Position numbers and translations under genes: made by a program. Below the pieces are notes generated by a model, which searched no databases, was not told the DNA's origin, and was given only the letters and a program-made list of their open reading frames with translations. This document shows positions 24,801 through 36,845 of a stretch of DNA of 64,000 nt, piece by piece. Each line of letters opens with the position of its first letter. Positions within the stretch are counted from its first letter, which is position 1. The stretch is taken from contig SEMN01001212.1 in assembly GCA_005408345.1 (NCBI GenBank), positions 1 through 64,000 on the forward strand. The letters run 5' to 3'. This DNA comes from Macquaria australasica (lineage: Eukaryota > Chordata > Actinopteri > Centrarchiformes > Percichthyidae).

Positions 24801-27800
24801 GTATAAAATCCATCATGAGTCAAGGTTTAACCTGCCAAAGGCCGACTTCTTCAGATATTTACCGATTAGATGCTTTGTGCAGCCCCACACATCCTGCTTT
24901 CCAAAACCATCCGACACCGATGTTATTGATCTGGTGCTGGCCTCCAATCCACTAACCAAAGGATCGACTCTCTAGGACTTAAAGCAACATGATGCAAGAA
25001 CTGGTATTTTTTGCGCTCCTACACTTTTGGGAGTGCAGTTCCCCCTCATGGACAGCCGTTTGTTGACCAGCTGAAGGGTTTGGATTTGGTGGGCCGACTT
25101 GGTTTATGATCAAAAACTAGCGAGTCGACAACTTTGCTAACAACCAAACATCAAGCAAGTGCAACAACACAAGACACAGCTGATATGACTGACTAGTCCA
25201 GCAGCTGAGAACTGGTCTCAGTGTTGACTCCCAGTAAAAGTTACCAGTTTCAGGTTGTGTCACATGACCACCCGGACTGAGGTGTGGTGTAACTGAACAT
25301 CTGCAGTATGCAGTGTTAAAATCAATCGTGCATCAGCAGCTGAACAAGTGGATACTTGTGCAGAAAGTTGGAGAACAAACTCGTTGCGACGGACAGATAA
25401 ACATCTTCACAGTCTGCAGCCGACTGTGAAGATGACTGTGACTCCACGTCACGCCATCAGTTCAGACTGAAGGCGCTTCAGCATGTCTCTACTGCAGTGT
25501 TTACTCTGTGATGTGTGGATGTAGTGTTAGACCAACAGCTGCTGTTTGTCCCCACTGTGTCTGCATGCTGTGCTCTGCCATCAGGTGAAACACTGGGACA
25601 GAAAAGGTGTGTGTGGTGTGGGGACATGTCTTCTTCTGTGAAACTGCATTCACAGCGGTCACATGACCAGGCTGCTGATCACATTACTTGTTTTAACAGG
25701 TTGATTTTCAGCTGGAGCATCAGTAGCTTGTTGTGATTTTTATGTAAGTGAGTGTGTTGTCATGCCGCTGTCATGTTCCATCTACAGTTTCTTCCTGCTT
25801 TAAAGGAATAGTTTGGCATTTTGGGAAATCTGCTTTCTGGTGGAGAGTCAGATGTTCAGATTGATGCCACTCTCATGTCTGTACAGTAAATATGAAGCTA
25901 CAGCCAGCAGCTGGTTATCTTAGCTTAGCATAAAGACTGGAAACAGCTAGCCTGGCTGTGTCCCCCTCTAAAACAGTAAACAGATCATTTTTACACTTCA
26001 GTTTTTGTTCAGATGAAACAAACCAGATAAAACATGTTAATCAGTGAGCTTTAGAGGAGCTGGTAGGTGGATTTTGTTACCTTTGGACAGAGCCAGGCTA
26101 GCTGTTTCCCCCCCCGTTTCCAGTCTTTATGTTAAGCTAAGATAACCGGCTGCAGCCTGAAGCTTCATATTTAACGTAGACATGAGAGTGGCATCAATCT
26201 TTTCTTTATCATTTCCCAAAATGTCGAACTTTTGCTTTAACATTTACAGTTTCCATTTCATGATCACTTTAATTTAAAGAAAGCCCTCTTAAATTTAAAG
26301 ATGTGTAAACAGCGTTTCACCTGAAAACATGAACTGAGCATCCACAGAGCAGCAGAGCCTGACCGACAATGTTGCCTCTGTGCTGGAGTTTATATTGCTG
26401 TTTTAAAGGCTGCATTTTTATGTATATTTCACAAATATTTTACATGATTAACATATAATATTCCTTTGTTAAATATGTTTATTTATTCTTTATAATAATT
26501 GATCTCCAGTTAAGTTTAGTGTTACTGTCAAACTACAGTTTGTTGCTCAACTGTAAAATATCCTGCAGGACAATGAAAGATTCTTGGCAAAAACTTTTAT
26601 ACACAAATATATCAGCCAGTAAAAGGTTATCAGATTATTGTTTTACTCTTCAATATTGATCCACATCAACCTAACAAAGTCCAGCTTCAGCAGACTGAGT
26701 ACAGTTGAACTGTACAGATGCAGATGCAGGAAGCGAGGCGACCACATCAACACCAGCTAATGTTTCCACTGGTTGTTGAAGACAAACAGACTGAAGCTGC
26801 AGGTGACGTGAACTCAGTTTCACTGTCGGCTTTCGTTAAATAAAAACAGGAAGTGCAGAGTGAAAGTACCTGGAAGTAGTCGGTGATGAAGGAGCCCATC
26901 TCAGTTTTAAGGAGCCACCTGCAGAGACACAGAGGAGCTCAGGAGGGAAGTATACTGTGTATTTCCATATACTGACATTTGGATGATGATGTTTATGGTC
27001 TAAAGTATTATTATTATTATACATTTAGAATTTAATTTATTATTGATTTACTTATTTATTAATTTATTTTATTTAAAATAGTTCTTTTTCTGTTTTCTCA
27101 TTCTGCCTGTATCTTGTTGCTCATCTGAAGCAGAGGTGGAAAGTACATTTACTTTTACTAGTACTACACTACATTTCACAGGCAGATATTGTACTTTTTA
27201 CTGCACTACATTTATCTGACAGCTGCAGTTCCTTTACAGATTCATATTTTACAAACAAAACTGATTCTACAGATGAAACTATGCAACAGAAAATAAAGTA
27301 GTTCAAATGAGCTCCACCTCCAGCTGTAACATTAACATGCTGCTATATAATAACTCTCTAAAAAGGATCATTCTACCCAACAAGTATTTTTACTTTAATA
27401 CTTTAAATACATTGTGCTGTTGATACTTTTGTACTTTTACTCGAATGCAGGACTTTCACTTGTAACAGAGTATTTTTACACTGTAGTGTTGCTACGTTTA
27501 CTTCAGTAAAATATCTGAGTACATCTTCCACCTCTGCACAGGGAAGATCTATTATACATTTAGGGCTACAGCACCAGGATATACAGCAGAAAGTTATTAC
27601 ATCATATTTGCTGCTACTCCAAAAAAAAAACTTGCTTCAACAGGAAATTATCGTTAATTCAAGTTTCCTAAACAGCTGCTGTTTCTCTTTGTACATCAGA
27701 GAAGAAAGAAAGAAAAACATAAAACAGGACTTTTAAGTTGTCCATAATGATGGAAATCCTAATTTCCAACTGGAGTACATTCATGTCACCTTGAATGAAC

Positions 27801-30800
27801 CCGTCTGTTCACTGCCGTTCGTGTCAACTCTAAATCTTGTTCTGTGTTGTACCTGAACGCCACATTGAAGAGAAACAGGAGAGGTTTTGCTCACCTGATG
27901 CTCTCGTTCAGCGTGTACAGCTCGTTAGTCTGCAGCGCTCCACCCTGGAACACCTTGATCACAGCTGATTGAACACTGAGGACACACAAACACAGACACA
28001 CACACACACAGGTAAGGTCAGAGGTCAACAGGTCGTGTATCATATCATCCACATGTTCTGGCAGCGAGACTTCTGATCTCAACCTGTTTGTTAATCTGCT
28101 TGAGGAAATTTCAGCGCACACTAATGATCAATTATGTCGGTCGTACATAATTACAAATCTGTGAACGAACGAAGCAGTTTGCATCACAGCGTCTGAAGAA
28201 GCCTCGACACGTGTAAACACAACTGTGTTAGAACAATTAGAGGTCAAGCTTTCAGTCTTGATCCCATCACGGACGGTGGTTCACACCTGAACATCTGACC
28301 ACCTGAACTAGAAAGTTCATTCGGTTGTCATGAAGTTCTGGATTACATCCATCCATCCATCCATTTTTTTCTGCTTCTCCAGGGTCGGGTCACGGTGGCA
28401 GCAGGCTAAGCAGGGTTGTCCAGATGTCCCTCTCCCTGGCAACACTTTCCAGCTCCTCCTGGGGGACCCCAAGGCGTTCCCAGGCCAGATCAGATATATA
28501 ATCCCTCCAGCGTGTTCTGGGTCTACTCTCTCTCTCTGTAGAGTCTGGATCTATGGTTGCAGCCACCTGCTGCCCCCGTGTTCCTGCTCTACACCCACTG
28601 CTGCTATTACTGTTACTGGTCTAATTATTAGTATTACTATTATAATATTGCTATTGATATTATTTTTTATTAATATTAACATCAATACCATTACCACAAC
28701 TATTACTTTACATCTCTATGTGGAACTGTACTGTGCTGCACATTTAAGAGTAGGCTTAAGACTTTCCTCTTTGATAAAGCTTATAGTAGGGCTGACTCAG
28801 GTGACCCCTGAGCCCCCCCTTAGTTATGCTGCTATAGGCCTAGACTGCCGGGGGACTTCCTATGATGCACTGAGCTCCTCTCTCCTCTTCCTCTCCATCT
28901 GTACGCCCTCATATCCCATCAATGCTTGTTATTAATTCAACTTCTTCCCGTAGTTGTGTGCTTTCTCTCCTCTCTCTCTCTCCCTCCCCTTCTGTTGCTT
29001 TCTGCAGGTGTTTCTGCCTCTGGAGCTGTGGAGGTCTGGGTCTGTGGTTGCTGCAGCCTGCTGCCCCCGTGCTCCTGCTCTGCACCCGCTGATGCTATTG
29101 CTGTTGTTGCTGTTATTAGTATTGCTATTATAATGTTGCTCTTAGTGTTGTTTCTGTTGGTGTTAACATCAATGCCATTACCATATCTATGCTGTATTGA
29201 GCTGCTGTATGTTCTCTTTCCTCCTGCTCTCTCTCTCCCGCTCCCCCCTTCCCCCTTCAACCCAACCGGTCGAGGCAGATGACCGCCCACCTTGAGCCTG
29301 GTTCTGCTCAAGGTTTCTACCTGTTAAAAGGGAGTTTTTCCTTGCCACTTTCGCCTAGTGCTGCTCATGGTGGGAACTGTTGGGTCTCTGTAAATATAAA
29401 GAGTCGGTCTAGACTTGCTCTATATGAAAAAGTGCCCTGAGATAACTTTGTTATGATATGGCGCTATATAAATAAAACTGAATTGAATTGAACTGTTGAG
29501 TATTAAAGCAGTAAATGTTCTACTGTTCTATCTGATCTCATTAGATGATTCTTCCTCATCATTCATGGCAAAGCATGATTATACTGTTGGAGCTCATTTT
29601 CAACTAGTTTGTATCTAATGATTCATTCTGGATTCATCTGCTGATTCTTTTCTCCATTCATCCATTGATTGATTACAATGAGCCAGAATGATGAATTAAT
29701 CGACTAATCGTTTCAGCTGTACCTGTACAAACTGTTGGCTAGTTTAATTAACAAAGCATCATATTTTCATAAGCTCTTTATGCGTTTTGTGTGCAAAATT
29801 CTTAATTTGTAAAGTAACTAAAGCTGTCAGATAAATGTAATGCAGTAAAAAGTACAACATTTCCCTCTGAGATGTGGTGGAGTAGAAGTAGAAAGTAGCA
29901 TGAAAAGAAAATTCAGTACATCACTTGAGTAAATGTGCTTAGTTATATCTGCTTGTAGAGAAGAGTTGTCTGATTTATGATTCCAAGATAACGCGCTTGT
30001 TGAGAAAACTAAACGTGTCTCTCAGCTTCTGAAGTCTTCTCAATACAGGAATCTGACCCGGAGAGGTTTTTCCCTGGCAGTGACTGTGAAGTGTCGGGTC
30101 CTCGTGTGCGATGGTCCTCGTGTGTGTCTCGGCTGGTTGACAGGACGTGGCCCAGCTGCCACCTCCACTTCCTACTAAACATCCTGCTGGGAGCTGCGGA
30201 GAGCAGGAAACAGGCCGAAGACTCAGAGGAGCTGAGAGTTTCTACCGCCAGATCCGAAATAACCTCAACACACTGAGAAACTGAGCTGCACAAGCACGAG
30301 GGCCAGGAAATATCTGGACCCTGACGGACACTTTCATGTCACAACACAGGGGCACTGATGCAGGCCTAAAGCCCCTCGTGTGACTCCCTCACATGGAGCG
30401 TGAGATGGACAGGCGGATTGGGGTGGCGTCAGCAGTAATGCGGGCATTGTACCGGACCGTTGTGGTTCAGAGGGAGCTGAGCCGGAAGGCAAAGCTTTCA
30501 ATTTACCAGTCGATCTACGTTCCAGCCCTCACCTGTGGTCACAAGCTTTGGGGAGTGACCGAAAGAATGAGATTGCGGATACGAGCAGCAGAAATGAGTT
30601 TCCTCCACTGGGTGTCTGGACTCAGCCTGGACTCAGAGGGTAAGGAGCTCAGGAGGTTGTAGTAGAGGAGCTGCTCCTTCGCATCGACAGGAGCTAGTTG
30701 AGGTGGTTCGGGCATCTGATCAGGATCCCCCTGGGCACCTTCCTTTGGACATTTTCTGGGCACATCCAACTGGTAGGAGACCCCGGGGTAGACCCAGAAC

Positions 30801-31620
30801 ACGCTGGAGGGATTATATATCTGATCTGACTTGGGAACGCCCCGGGATCCCCCAGGAGGAGCTGGAAAACGCTGCTGGGGAGAGGGACGTCTGGACTACC
30901 TTGTTTAGCCACCGCGTGGATGGATGGCTGGATTCCCTCTCCACATTCTTCAGATATTCTTCCTTCTTGTGTTAACAGACCTATCTCTTAATCATTATAA
31001 ATAAAGTCTCCCCCTTAAAACTCACATACTTGTCAAACTTAGACCTTAAATAAAACAGTCTGATCGGATTAGAATCATCAAGCCAACAGCCTTCTGACCT
31101 TCAGCAAAACCTGTTCTTCTCCCTGAGGTCTGGAAAACACAAGCCAGCACTTTTTACTCTTTTATAAGCTGATGTTTGGACCCATAACACACACAGACAG
31201 ACTTACATACATCCAGTGCATGTTGTGTCCTAAACACATGACGATAATATCTGTACTTTGTGTTGTGGGATTATGGAGTTAGAGAGTCTACATGAAGCTG
31301 ACTGATAACATCTGATGTTCGTTCTGCAAGTTGATGTTGACATTAACCTCTGACTGAACCATCACACACTTCTAACACCACAAACGCTGATCCAGGTTCA
31401 GATCTTTACTCAACTTCAACTCAAGAAACATCTTAAACCTGCAATTACTGGATTTCTTTTTTCCCCTGGGGAGCAGCGGAAACAAGTGTGCAGCTGACCT
31501 GTTCCACACTCTGGTGTTGGAGATCTGTAGCGAAGGTGAGCTGGCGTGGAACCGGGCGAGATCTGACAGAACCGGAGAGCTCATAAACCGAGGCCTGGGA
31601 CGCCGGAAAGATCCCATCAT
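18883..31620 (-). CDS. prr5l: Proline-rich protein 5-like (Protor-2), mTORC2-associated
   Basis: Homologue of PRR5L, which associates with RICTOR in mTOR complex 2; in mammals it is also linked to ZFP36-dependent mRNA decay and PKC-delta control. Coding exons in transcript order: 31620-31499, 27975-27895, 26918-26870, 23852-23795, 23135-23044, 21851-21714, 21629-21512, 19244-18883. The sum is 1020 bases, 339 residues plus stop, against 368 in human. The start MMGSFRRPRPRFMSSPVLSDL is nearly identical to human PRR5L. The HbrB-like core follows: KVFQGGALQTNELYTLNESI, MGSFITDYFQNQLL, LPTLQAIFYPVQGQELTVRQ, VTQMLLVLQGVHES. The hallmark C-terminal block EQEGEAYLEKSGGVRRHTVA begins near residue 258. 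All introns are GT-AG. Strong block-by-block similarity to PRR5L over PRR5 fixes the paralogue. Introns are up to 7.6 kb and carry repeats. Confidence 0.95.
19405..19510. mobile_element. Family C inverted-repeat element, half-copy
   Basis: Contains AGCTTAGCATAAAGACTGG and CAGCTAGCCTGGCTCT, the left arm of the element seen in full at 25800-26241. The second arm is missing. It lies in the prr5l intron between exons 19244 and 21512. Confidence 0.65.
21225..21325. repeat. AT-rich ATAATATAT satellite-like tract
   Basis: Repeated TATAATAATATAATGATCCA blocks about 35-40 bases apart, nearly pure AT. It is adjacent to a family B relic (21350-21495) within a prr5l intron. It carries no coding potential. 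Confidence 0.75.
24529..24552. repeat. GCT/CAG trinucleotide run, about 8 units
   Basis: Eight perfect GCT units followed by GCCGCC. The run lies in the prr5l intron between exons 23852 and 26870 (CAG in the transcript sense). The short frame reading it as poly-Cys on the plus strand is not considered coding. Confidence 0.85.
25800..26241. mobile_element. Family C palindromic inverted-repeat element (full copy)
   Basis: About 440 bases. The left arm contains AGTTTGGCATTTTGGGAAAT, CTTAGCATAAAGACTGG and CAGCTAGCCTGGCT. The right arm contains the inverse complements (GAGCCAGGCTAGCTGTTTCC, CAGTCTTTATGTTAAGC, TTTCCCAAAATGTCGAAC). The arms could fold into a long hairpin. Related copies are at 36224-36845, 19405-19510 and a fragment at about 2400-2465. 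It is a MITE-like element in a prr5l intron. Confidence 0.75.
27131..27536. mobile_element. Short inverted-repeat element, family B (full copy)
   Basis: Begins CAGAGGTGGAAAGTACATTT and ends, inverted, with CAGAGGTGGAAGATGTACTC. It is about 406 bases, matching the copy at 12130-12538 in length and layout. It is in the prr5l intron between exons 26918 and 27895. Confidence 0.75.
28346..28540 (-). pseudogene. LINE ORF2 C-terminal fragment (antisense)
   Basis: On the minus strand this matches the same protein region seen at 30770-30945, the part after the reverse transcriptase with 'RWRDYI' and 'GNAPGSPRRSWK'-type sequence. The plus strand ends next to a short CATC run (28348-28362). It is truncated at the junction with the next repeat at about 28545 and lies in a prr5l intron. 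Confidence 0.65.
28546..29492 (+). mobile_element. Retroelement 3' region with GAATT tail
   Basis: The end carries CTTGAGCCTGGTTCTGCTCA, CTAGTGCTGCTCATGG, GAGTCGGTCTAGACTTGC and a TAAATAAAACTGAATTGAATTGAA tail. The last 90 bases are nearly identical to the nested insert at 6298-6386. A block around 28545-28620 is repeated, diverged, at about 29025-29105 (both with CTGCTGCCCCCGTG and tri-nucleotide-rich sequence). The tail style suggests an L2/Maui-type LINE or a SINE that borrows its tail; the family is tentative. The two long frames across it (about 201 and 118 codons) are low-complexity and not taken as genes. Confidence 0.65.
30388..30945 (+). pseudogene. LINE ORF2 C-terminal fragment (sense)
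   Basis: Starts with MDRRIGVASAVMRALYRTVV and continues through LSRKAKLSIYQSIYVPALT, LRIRAAEMSFLHWVSGLSL, RWFGHLIRI and RPRTRWRDYISDLTW, with frame changes near 30660 and 30780. This is the typical C-terminal region of a fish non-LTR retrotransposon polyprotein. It is broken by stops and frameshifts, so inactive. It is in the large prr5l intron and in opposite orientation to that gene. Confidence 0.8.
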
Positions 31621-32099
31621 GCACCCTGGCTGCTGAGGAGAGAGGAAACAGATGGTTAGCTAATGAATACAGCATTCCTTCTCTAATCAGAAAACAGTAT
31701 CCATTAGAAGATGCTGTAATATTGGCACAAAAGATCCAACTGTAGCTTTTCAACATGTTCACTTAGTATGTTTGACATTGCCACCAGCTAATCTGATTAC
31801 AGATCAATTACACACTGCGACTTCCTACGCTGAGCCCGAGGGGCATTTGTTTTTTCCCCTGTGTACCAGTTCATTTGAGATAGGTTGAAGGAAAAACATG
31901 ACAAAATTATTTTAATGGCTAAACACTGTATTGAAAAATGTAAATTTTTAGAGAGCGTCCCACCAAGTCTCTACAGTTTAAGGTACTTTGTGTTTTCCAC
32001 TGAGCTACAGGTGGCAGTAATGCACCAAGGCACACAACAACAACCCAATAAAGGCAGTGAAGAAGAAACCCAGTAAACATGGATGTAAATGATGCAGGA

Positions 32100-32254
32100 C
32101 ATTAACACGTTGACCTGATGGTGGCGCTAGATGAAAAGTCAGAGGATCACCAAAGTTATTACAGTTCATCCTGAGGGGAACATGAACGATTAACCACATT
32201 TCATCACAATCCATCCAATACTTGTTGAGATGTTTCAGTCTAGAACAAGTGGTG

Positions 32255-32298
<44 letters not shown>

Positions 32299-32300
32299 GG
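32100..32300 (+). repeat. Dispersed repeat ending in a GACA microsatellite
   Basis: Contains GATGGTGGCGCTAGATGAAA, GTCAGAGGATCACC, CATCACAATCCATCCAATA and TTGAGATGTTTCAGTCT, followed by about 12 units of GACA (32253-32300). Parts recur at 33380-33460 (AGATGAAAAGTCAGAGGGTC) and 54586-54660 (GACCTGATGGTG, GGGATGTTTCAGT). It is an unclassified short retroelement or MITE whose end seeds a tetranucleotide repeat. Confidence 0.6.
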
Positions 32301-35300
32301 CAGACAGACACAGAGCTCCTGACAGCAGTTCTGTGCAGCTTTTACTTCCTGTTGTCAGCAGAGCAGCATCAGCAACGTCTGATTCATTTAGAAACACAGA
32401 AACATCGGCTTCCTCCAAACCACAGCTTCCTGAGGAGCGGCACTGACCCGAGATCAGCCCGTTTGTTTACAGCGCTTTCCAGAGACCACAGACGCAGACA
32501 GCCGGGCCCTGCTCTCAGCTCTGACTCTGTGAAGGGTGACGAGGAGCTTTCACACTCTGGTATCACCACACGTATTCAGATGTATTTTTGCATGTATACA
32601 TTTAGTCTCCGCTGCGCTTCTTTGAACTGGAGTCAGTTTCTTGTCCGTTATATATTTGGTCTCCTTTTTTCTCCGAAACCGACACAGCCACAGATTTAAT
32701 ATGGTCAGTAGGGGAAGCTTTCAGTCACTGTTTTAGTGACTGACTGTACGTGCACATGTGTACAGAAGAAAATAGCAAATAAAACCTCTTTCAACATGTT
32801 TCACAGTTTTGTAAAAAGTAAAAAGCTGGAGTTGGTCATGATGACAGAGCGACGGAGAGGTTTGTTGTGATTGTAACGGCAGGAAAGCGAATGACTCAAC
32901 ACTAATTGTATGTTGAAGTTAAAAGGAAATATCATCTTTTCTACATGTTACACAAAGAGAAGGTCTCTCTGTACCACACTTGCTGTTGCCCTTTTGCACC
33001 AACGTGAAATCCATCAGAGAAACGCATACGGACGTCCACAGGAGGAGGAAATACAGGTTTCGTTTTAATACAAAAAAACATTCACTATTACTACGACTCT
33101 CTCCACCTGCAGATGAATGTAACAAGTTCACACCTTCACTGGAGGTTTGGCCACAAACTCGTAGATCAAAAGGAGTCATGAGCTTTTACAGAAACAGTTG
33201 TGCAGAGACATCTGAGGTAAGTCCACACACTAGCTTTTTCTGGAGCGGCTCTGTTGTCACGGAGGAAAGGCTGAAAGCTTCAGGAAAAGTTAGATGTTTT
33301 TTGTGGCGTTCACACAAAGAGCAAAGTCCTGTCTGTTACTCTCGTACATCTGTGTAAGATTGTAAATAGTGTATATTTTGTCCTGCTGCTGGCACCAGAT
33401 GAAAAGTCAGAGGGTCACCAAGATCATTAGGATTCATCCTCTGGGGACCGTGAACGTTCATTTAAAATCATCATTTAAATTGAAATTAGGGGTTAAATAC
33501 CTGAAATTGAGATCTTGGTATTTCTTGGAATTCTTGCAAAGCGACTTTTTCAGAGAAAAATACCAGTGAGATTTTTAGCATCTGTGTGCTCAGGTGTTTG
33601 TGTGCATCTGCCTACTCCATGTTACAGCACTATAATAAAAGAATCAACTTTTCAGTGGCAGCCATTTCTTCCAATTACTTTTCTTTGTTGCTAAAATGTT
33701 AGCCTGCTTAGCTGTGTGGTAAAAACTTAAGCAGACCTGCAGACCTCCACTCTCAAATCAAAGCGCAGTGCAGCATTCAGCAGGTGGAGCAACTAAACAA
33801 CTAAACATCCAAACCCAGTGCACCTCAAACCACTGAAACAACACGCAACAGTTTTTCCTCCCTTGCTGCAGGTCAGAGAGTCCCGACTCTGATCTGTCGG
33901 TAAAAACTGAAGCTTTGATTTCTGCTCACTGCGCTTTCATCTTACGGTCACGACGAGTCGACCTCAGAGCCGCTCCCGTCTCCGTCCAGGACGCCCAGGT
34001 GGCTGATGGGATCTCACAGCCCAGTGTGTGTCCCACAGGCTCTTGCTGTGCCGTCTCCTCTGATCACAGCCAATGGGAGGCCCCGTGCTGACTGTCAACA
34101 CAAACACACTATTGTTTATTGGGCTGCGTCCTGCCAAAACCAGAGGAGGTCAATAAATACTGATTTCTCTCTCTCTTTGCAACCGGCAGAGAGGAGGAAC
34201 AACGAAGGGACGCTAACTCTGACTCTTCATGGTGTGAAGTAGGAGCAGGATCAGAAAAGAGGGACGCGGGTTCATAATAAAACATGTACAACTCTGCTGC
34301 CTGCTGGAGGAGGGAGCTCTTCTGCTGTAACCTGAAGCTAATTCTACAGGTTTAAAATGAAGACAAGAAACAAAACAATTACTGAAGTGCCTTTAAATGG
34401 TGATGCGTTCACTTACAAACTCCATGTTGTGACTATGAATCTAATCTGAACAAAGTGATTTGGATCCATTTCCCACAGCTAAAGGATGAGATGAGTTTGA
34501 GCCAGCATGAAAAGGTCTTGGAGATGAGAGGCTTGAGAAGATCCAGTCTGATATCAGTCGTGCCCATTACGGCAGGTAGATGAACTCTGTCAGTGGACGG
34601 AGGACAGACTGATCCAGTGTTAAAGGCTCTGTCGGTCTGCGGAGATGAATCCAGTCTACACTCGTAAGATCCACAGAGACCAACACAGAACACGTGTTTG
34701 AGTTTTTAGTTTTCAGTTTTAGTTGTGCTGAGCCATACTGAGCACCTGCGAGCAGCACGGGAAGGTAAAATGTTTTTACCTTTCAGAAAACGCAGTCTGA
34801 CGTCTGCAGCTCTTCACCAACACCGAGGGCTCCCTGTAACCTTTACGACTGATCCACTGACTGTTGTTGTGTACACCTGCTTCTATTATAGAGCAGCACC
34901 GCCAAAGCTCCGCTAACTTGGTGATAAACGCAATAAAAACTTCACAATAAAAGCCTCTGGTTCAACGGAGGAGAGCTTTTAATGTGACACAAAAGCAGGA
35001 AATGTTTGTTTGTGTAACTTTACACAGCTCCAACACCTCTGAAAGCCATCAGTTAACAGTAAAATAAAGCTGATATCTAACAGTACAAACAGGAAAATAG
35101 GAGTGAAACTAAACTCCAAACTACAGAGATTCAGTTAGAAGAGGCTCGGTATGGTGTGGTTGAAGCAGACCGACTCTGGCCTGTGGAAAAACCCCGTATT
35201 TATATGAACATGTGTTCTTAGCTCAGTGGGTCTGAAATGAGTGTGTTTTTATGGGCTTTACAAGAGAGCTGCTGCAGCTCTCGCCGGCTGCTGCGAGACG

Positions 35301-36223
35301 TAATCAATGGGTGATCTGCCAATGTTGTTACTGGACATATGTGACACCGCTTGTTCTGATTGGCCAAACCTGTCGTATCACGGCCAAAAACAGAAGAAAA
35401 ACCCACCAGAGAGTAAAATGCAGAAGTGATGTGACTTTTAATGACATGTGAATTAATAACCTGTTGTCCAGAACGTTTTGGAGGTGTCAGTGTTTGAGAA
35501 AAAAGTAAAGGAACAATCAAACAAAAATCTGAACAGTCTGATAGTGGAAGTGGGGGGTGGGGGGGTGTTAACCGCTCGTCACCCAGGAGAGTGGGAGGGT
35601 GAGACCAAATCTGAAATGCTTCAAAAAGTGTGTGTGTGTGTGTGTGTGCGCGTGTGTGTGTTCAGACCATGCCAGGGACTACAGGTTGTGTGTGGGAAAC
35701 GGGACCATGTGTGCACAGTTCACCACATGTAGCGTTCACAGGATTTGGTGGTATTAATACACACACACACACACACACACACATTGAAGAATTAGCCGCT
35801 TGCTCGGTGCAACTTTGCCGACGTCTCTCAGCATCTGCTGCTGCTGCGATCCAAAGAGCGTCTACGTTAGAGAAGATGATTCACTCAGGGAGAGAAAAAA
35901 AAATTCAGCTATCTCACCTTCTGCTCTGTGAAAGTGGGCGTTAGGCGTCACCATGTGTGTAACCGTCACCATGAGGACCCATCTGGTACACACCAAAACC
36001 AGTCATCAAAAAAAGGTCAACCGCCCCACCTCACCCCACCCTCCGTCACATCCTCCTCCACCGTTACATCCCATCAGTCTGTGATGCTGAGTTCAGTCCA
36101 GCACATATTTTGTCTCATGTCTCAATAAGCACCGAGTCTCTTTTTACGTGAAGTCATGACAACAACATTTTTGTCAAACTTCCACCACAACGTCAAGTCT
36201 GAATTTTGACATTTAGTGAAACC

Positions 36224-36845
36224 GTGAGTCAGATGTTCAGATTGATGTCTGTACAGTAAATATGAAGCTATAGCCAGCAGCTGTTGGCTTAGCTTAGCAT
36301 AAAGACTGGAAACAGGGGGAAACAGCTAGCCTGGCTCTGTCCAGAGGTAACAGACTCCACCTGCCAGCACCTGTAAAGTTCACTGACTCACACGTTACAT
36401 CTGGTTTGTTTCATCTGGACAAAAACTGAAGAGTAAAAACAAAAAAAATGGACATTTTATGGGGGGTTATTTTGCAGGTGTTGTGTCGAAGTCTGTTTCC
36501 CTGTAAATATGTGACCTCAACCAGTCATCTCTGCTCTGGCCCTGCCTAAGCCAGTTGCTAAGTAAGCTGTGGTGACTCCAGGAAGTTACTGGTCCCAGCC
36601 AAGAAACAGTCCGGCACATGACCCCGTCCGTTAAAACCACAAATTGTTGTTTTGGTTTTTATACGCATTAAACAAACAAGATATAACATGTAAATCAGTG
36701 AGCTTTACAGCTGCTGGTAGGTAGATTTCATTACCTTTGGACAGAGCCAGGCTAGCCGTTTCCCCCCGTTTTCACTCTTTATGCTAAGCTAAGCTAACCG
36801 GCTGTTGGCTTATATTTAATGAGTGGTATCGAGCTTCTCATTTAA
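36224..36845. mobile_element. Family C palindromic element, enlarged copy
   Basis: Left arm with TCAGATGTTCAGATTGATG, TTAGCATAAAGACTGGAAAC and AGCTAGCCTGGCTCTGTCC; right arm with GACAGAGCCAGGCTAGCCG and CTTTATGCTAAGCTAAGCTA. About 200 extra bases separate the arms compared with 25800-26241, including a piece that resembles 22660-22720 in inverted form. It is in prr5l intron 1. Confidence 0.65.

Noticed and set aside
28330..29282. Two long plus-strand frames of 201 and 118 codons
   Set aside because: They cross a LINE fragment junction and low-complexity retroelement sequence, with residue bias from CTG/ATT-rich DNA and no domain.
32005..32418. Minus-strand frame of 137 codons with CLSVCLSVCLSV
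   Set aside because: The repeat comes from the GACA microsatellite. No splice or domain support.
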